Shown here one piece after another: positions 4,837 to 5,110 of a stretch of 5,110 nucleotides of DNA. Positions within the stretch are counted from its first letter, which is position 1, and each line of letters begins with the position of its first letter. The position numbers and the translations under genes are program-made. The notes under the pieces were generated by a model. That model ran no database searches, had not been told where the DNA came from, and worked only from the letters and a program-made list of their open reading frames with translations. This DNA is from JAAZMX01 sp035388025 (GTDB lineage: Bacteria; Patescibacteriota; Patescibacteriia; UBA2196; GWA2-42-15). The stretch covers positions 1-5,110 of the forward strand of contig DAOOPA010000058.1 in the NCBI GenBank assembly GCA_035388025.1. Direction: 5' to 3'.

Positions 4837-5110
4837 ATGGAAGCCTTTGCTAAATTAAGATATCTGAGACAATCACCAAGAAAAGTCCGCCTCGTCGCGG
4901 ATGCCATTCGCGGTTTGGCTGTTTTAAAAGCTGAATCCAAGCTTAAATTTGCTCCGCAATCTGCCGCGGTTCCGCTTTTAAAGCTCCTGAATTCCGCGAT
5001 TGCCAATGCTGAACACAATTTTCAAATGAAAAAAGACAATCTCTTTATTAAAGAAATCCGGGTTGATCAAGGACCAGCCCTTAAGCGTTGGAAACCCAGA
5101 GCTTTTGGTC
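4837..5110 (+). CDS. rplV: 50S ribosomal protein L22 (uL22), 3'-truncated by the window edge
   Basis: The frame starts at ATG 4837, five bases after the rpsS stop, and stays open to the window edge, giving 91 complete codons plus one base. The translation has the L22 hallmarks: YLRQSPRKVRLVADAIRG (9-26), LLNSAIANAEHN (50-61), the strand at 70-79 (FIKEIRVDQG) and PALKRWKPRAFG (80-91), the first arm of the beta-hairpin that reaches into the exit tunnel. Bacterial L22 is usually about 110 residues, so roughly the last 20 residues, with the tip and return strand of the hairpin, lie outside the window. L22 helps shape the tunnel together with L4. Its place after rpsS is canonical; rpsC would be expected next. 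No Shine-Dalgarno sequence is present (TAATCCTT before ATG). Confidence 0.96.
   Translation, partial: MEAFAKLRYLRQSPRKVRLVADAIRGLAVLKAESKLKFAPQSAAVPLLKLLNSAIANAEHNFQMKKDNLFIKEIRVDQGPALKRWKPRAFG

Noticed and set aside
1..5110. UGA recoded as glycine (code 25, as in Gracilibacteria and SR1)
   Set aside because: No in-frame TGA occurs in any of the genes and all seven visible stops are TAA, so there is no sign of recoding, although TAA-only stops cannot exclude it formally.

Overview
The window is a ribosomal protein and elongation-factor locus, all on the + strand: the end of tuf, then rpsJ, rplC, rplD, rplW, rplB, rpsS and the start of rplV. This is the standard bacterial order at the junction of the str and S10 operons. 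Every protein is recognisable from conserved family motifs. Several features suggest a Candidate Phyla Radiation (Patescibacteria, Parcubacteria-like) genome: low-complexity Lys/Ala/Glu-rich tails or inserts on S10, L3, L4, L23 and S19, no Shine-Dalgarno sequence before any start, only TAA stops, and very short spacers. The phylum is an inference from style and has not been tested by phylogeny.

Layout: tuf (1-1056, 5' end outside the window) is followed by a strong hairpin terminator (1063-1090). rpsJ (1141-1500) follows. A 226-base non-coding gap (1501-1726) separates rpsJ from rplC. From 1727 to the right edge five complete genes and the start of rplV are packed with spacers of 5 to 15 bases, as one operon: L3, L4, L23, L2, S19, L22.

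The gap is the most interesting part. It has a perfect -35 box with a plausible -10 (1513-1541), then a hairpin with a GCAA tetraloop (1567-1607). A 16-bp helix (1633-1648 with 1677-1692) follows. That helix overlaps, and so excludes, an 8-bp hairpin followed by TTTTTCTTTT (1681-1711) just before the rplC start. This is the architecture of a transcription attenuator with antiterminator and terminator. It suggests that the L3-L4-L23-L2-S19-L22 operon has its own regulated leader, placed after rpsJ rather than before it as in Escherichia coli. By analogy with the L4-controlled S10 leader of E. coli the ligand could be a product of this operon, but nothing in the sequence identifies it.

Together the genes supply EF-Tu, which delivers aminoacyl-tRNA, two proteins of the 30S head (S10, S19) and 50S proteins around the peptidyl transferase centre and exit tunnel (L2, L3, L4, L22, L23).
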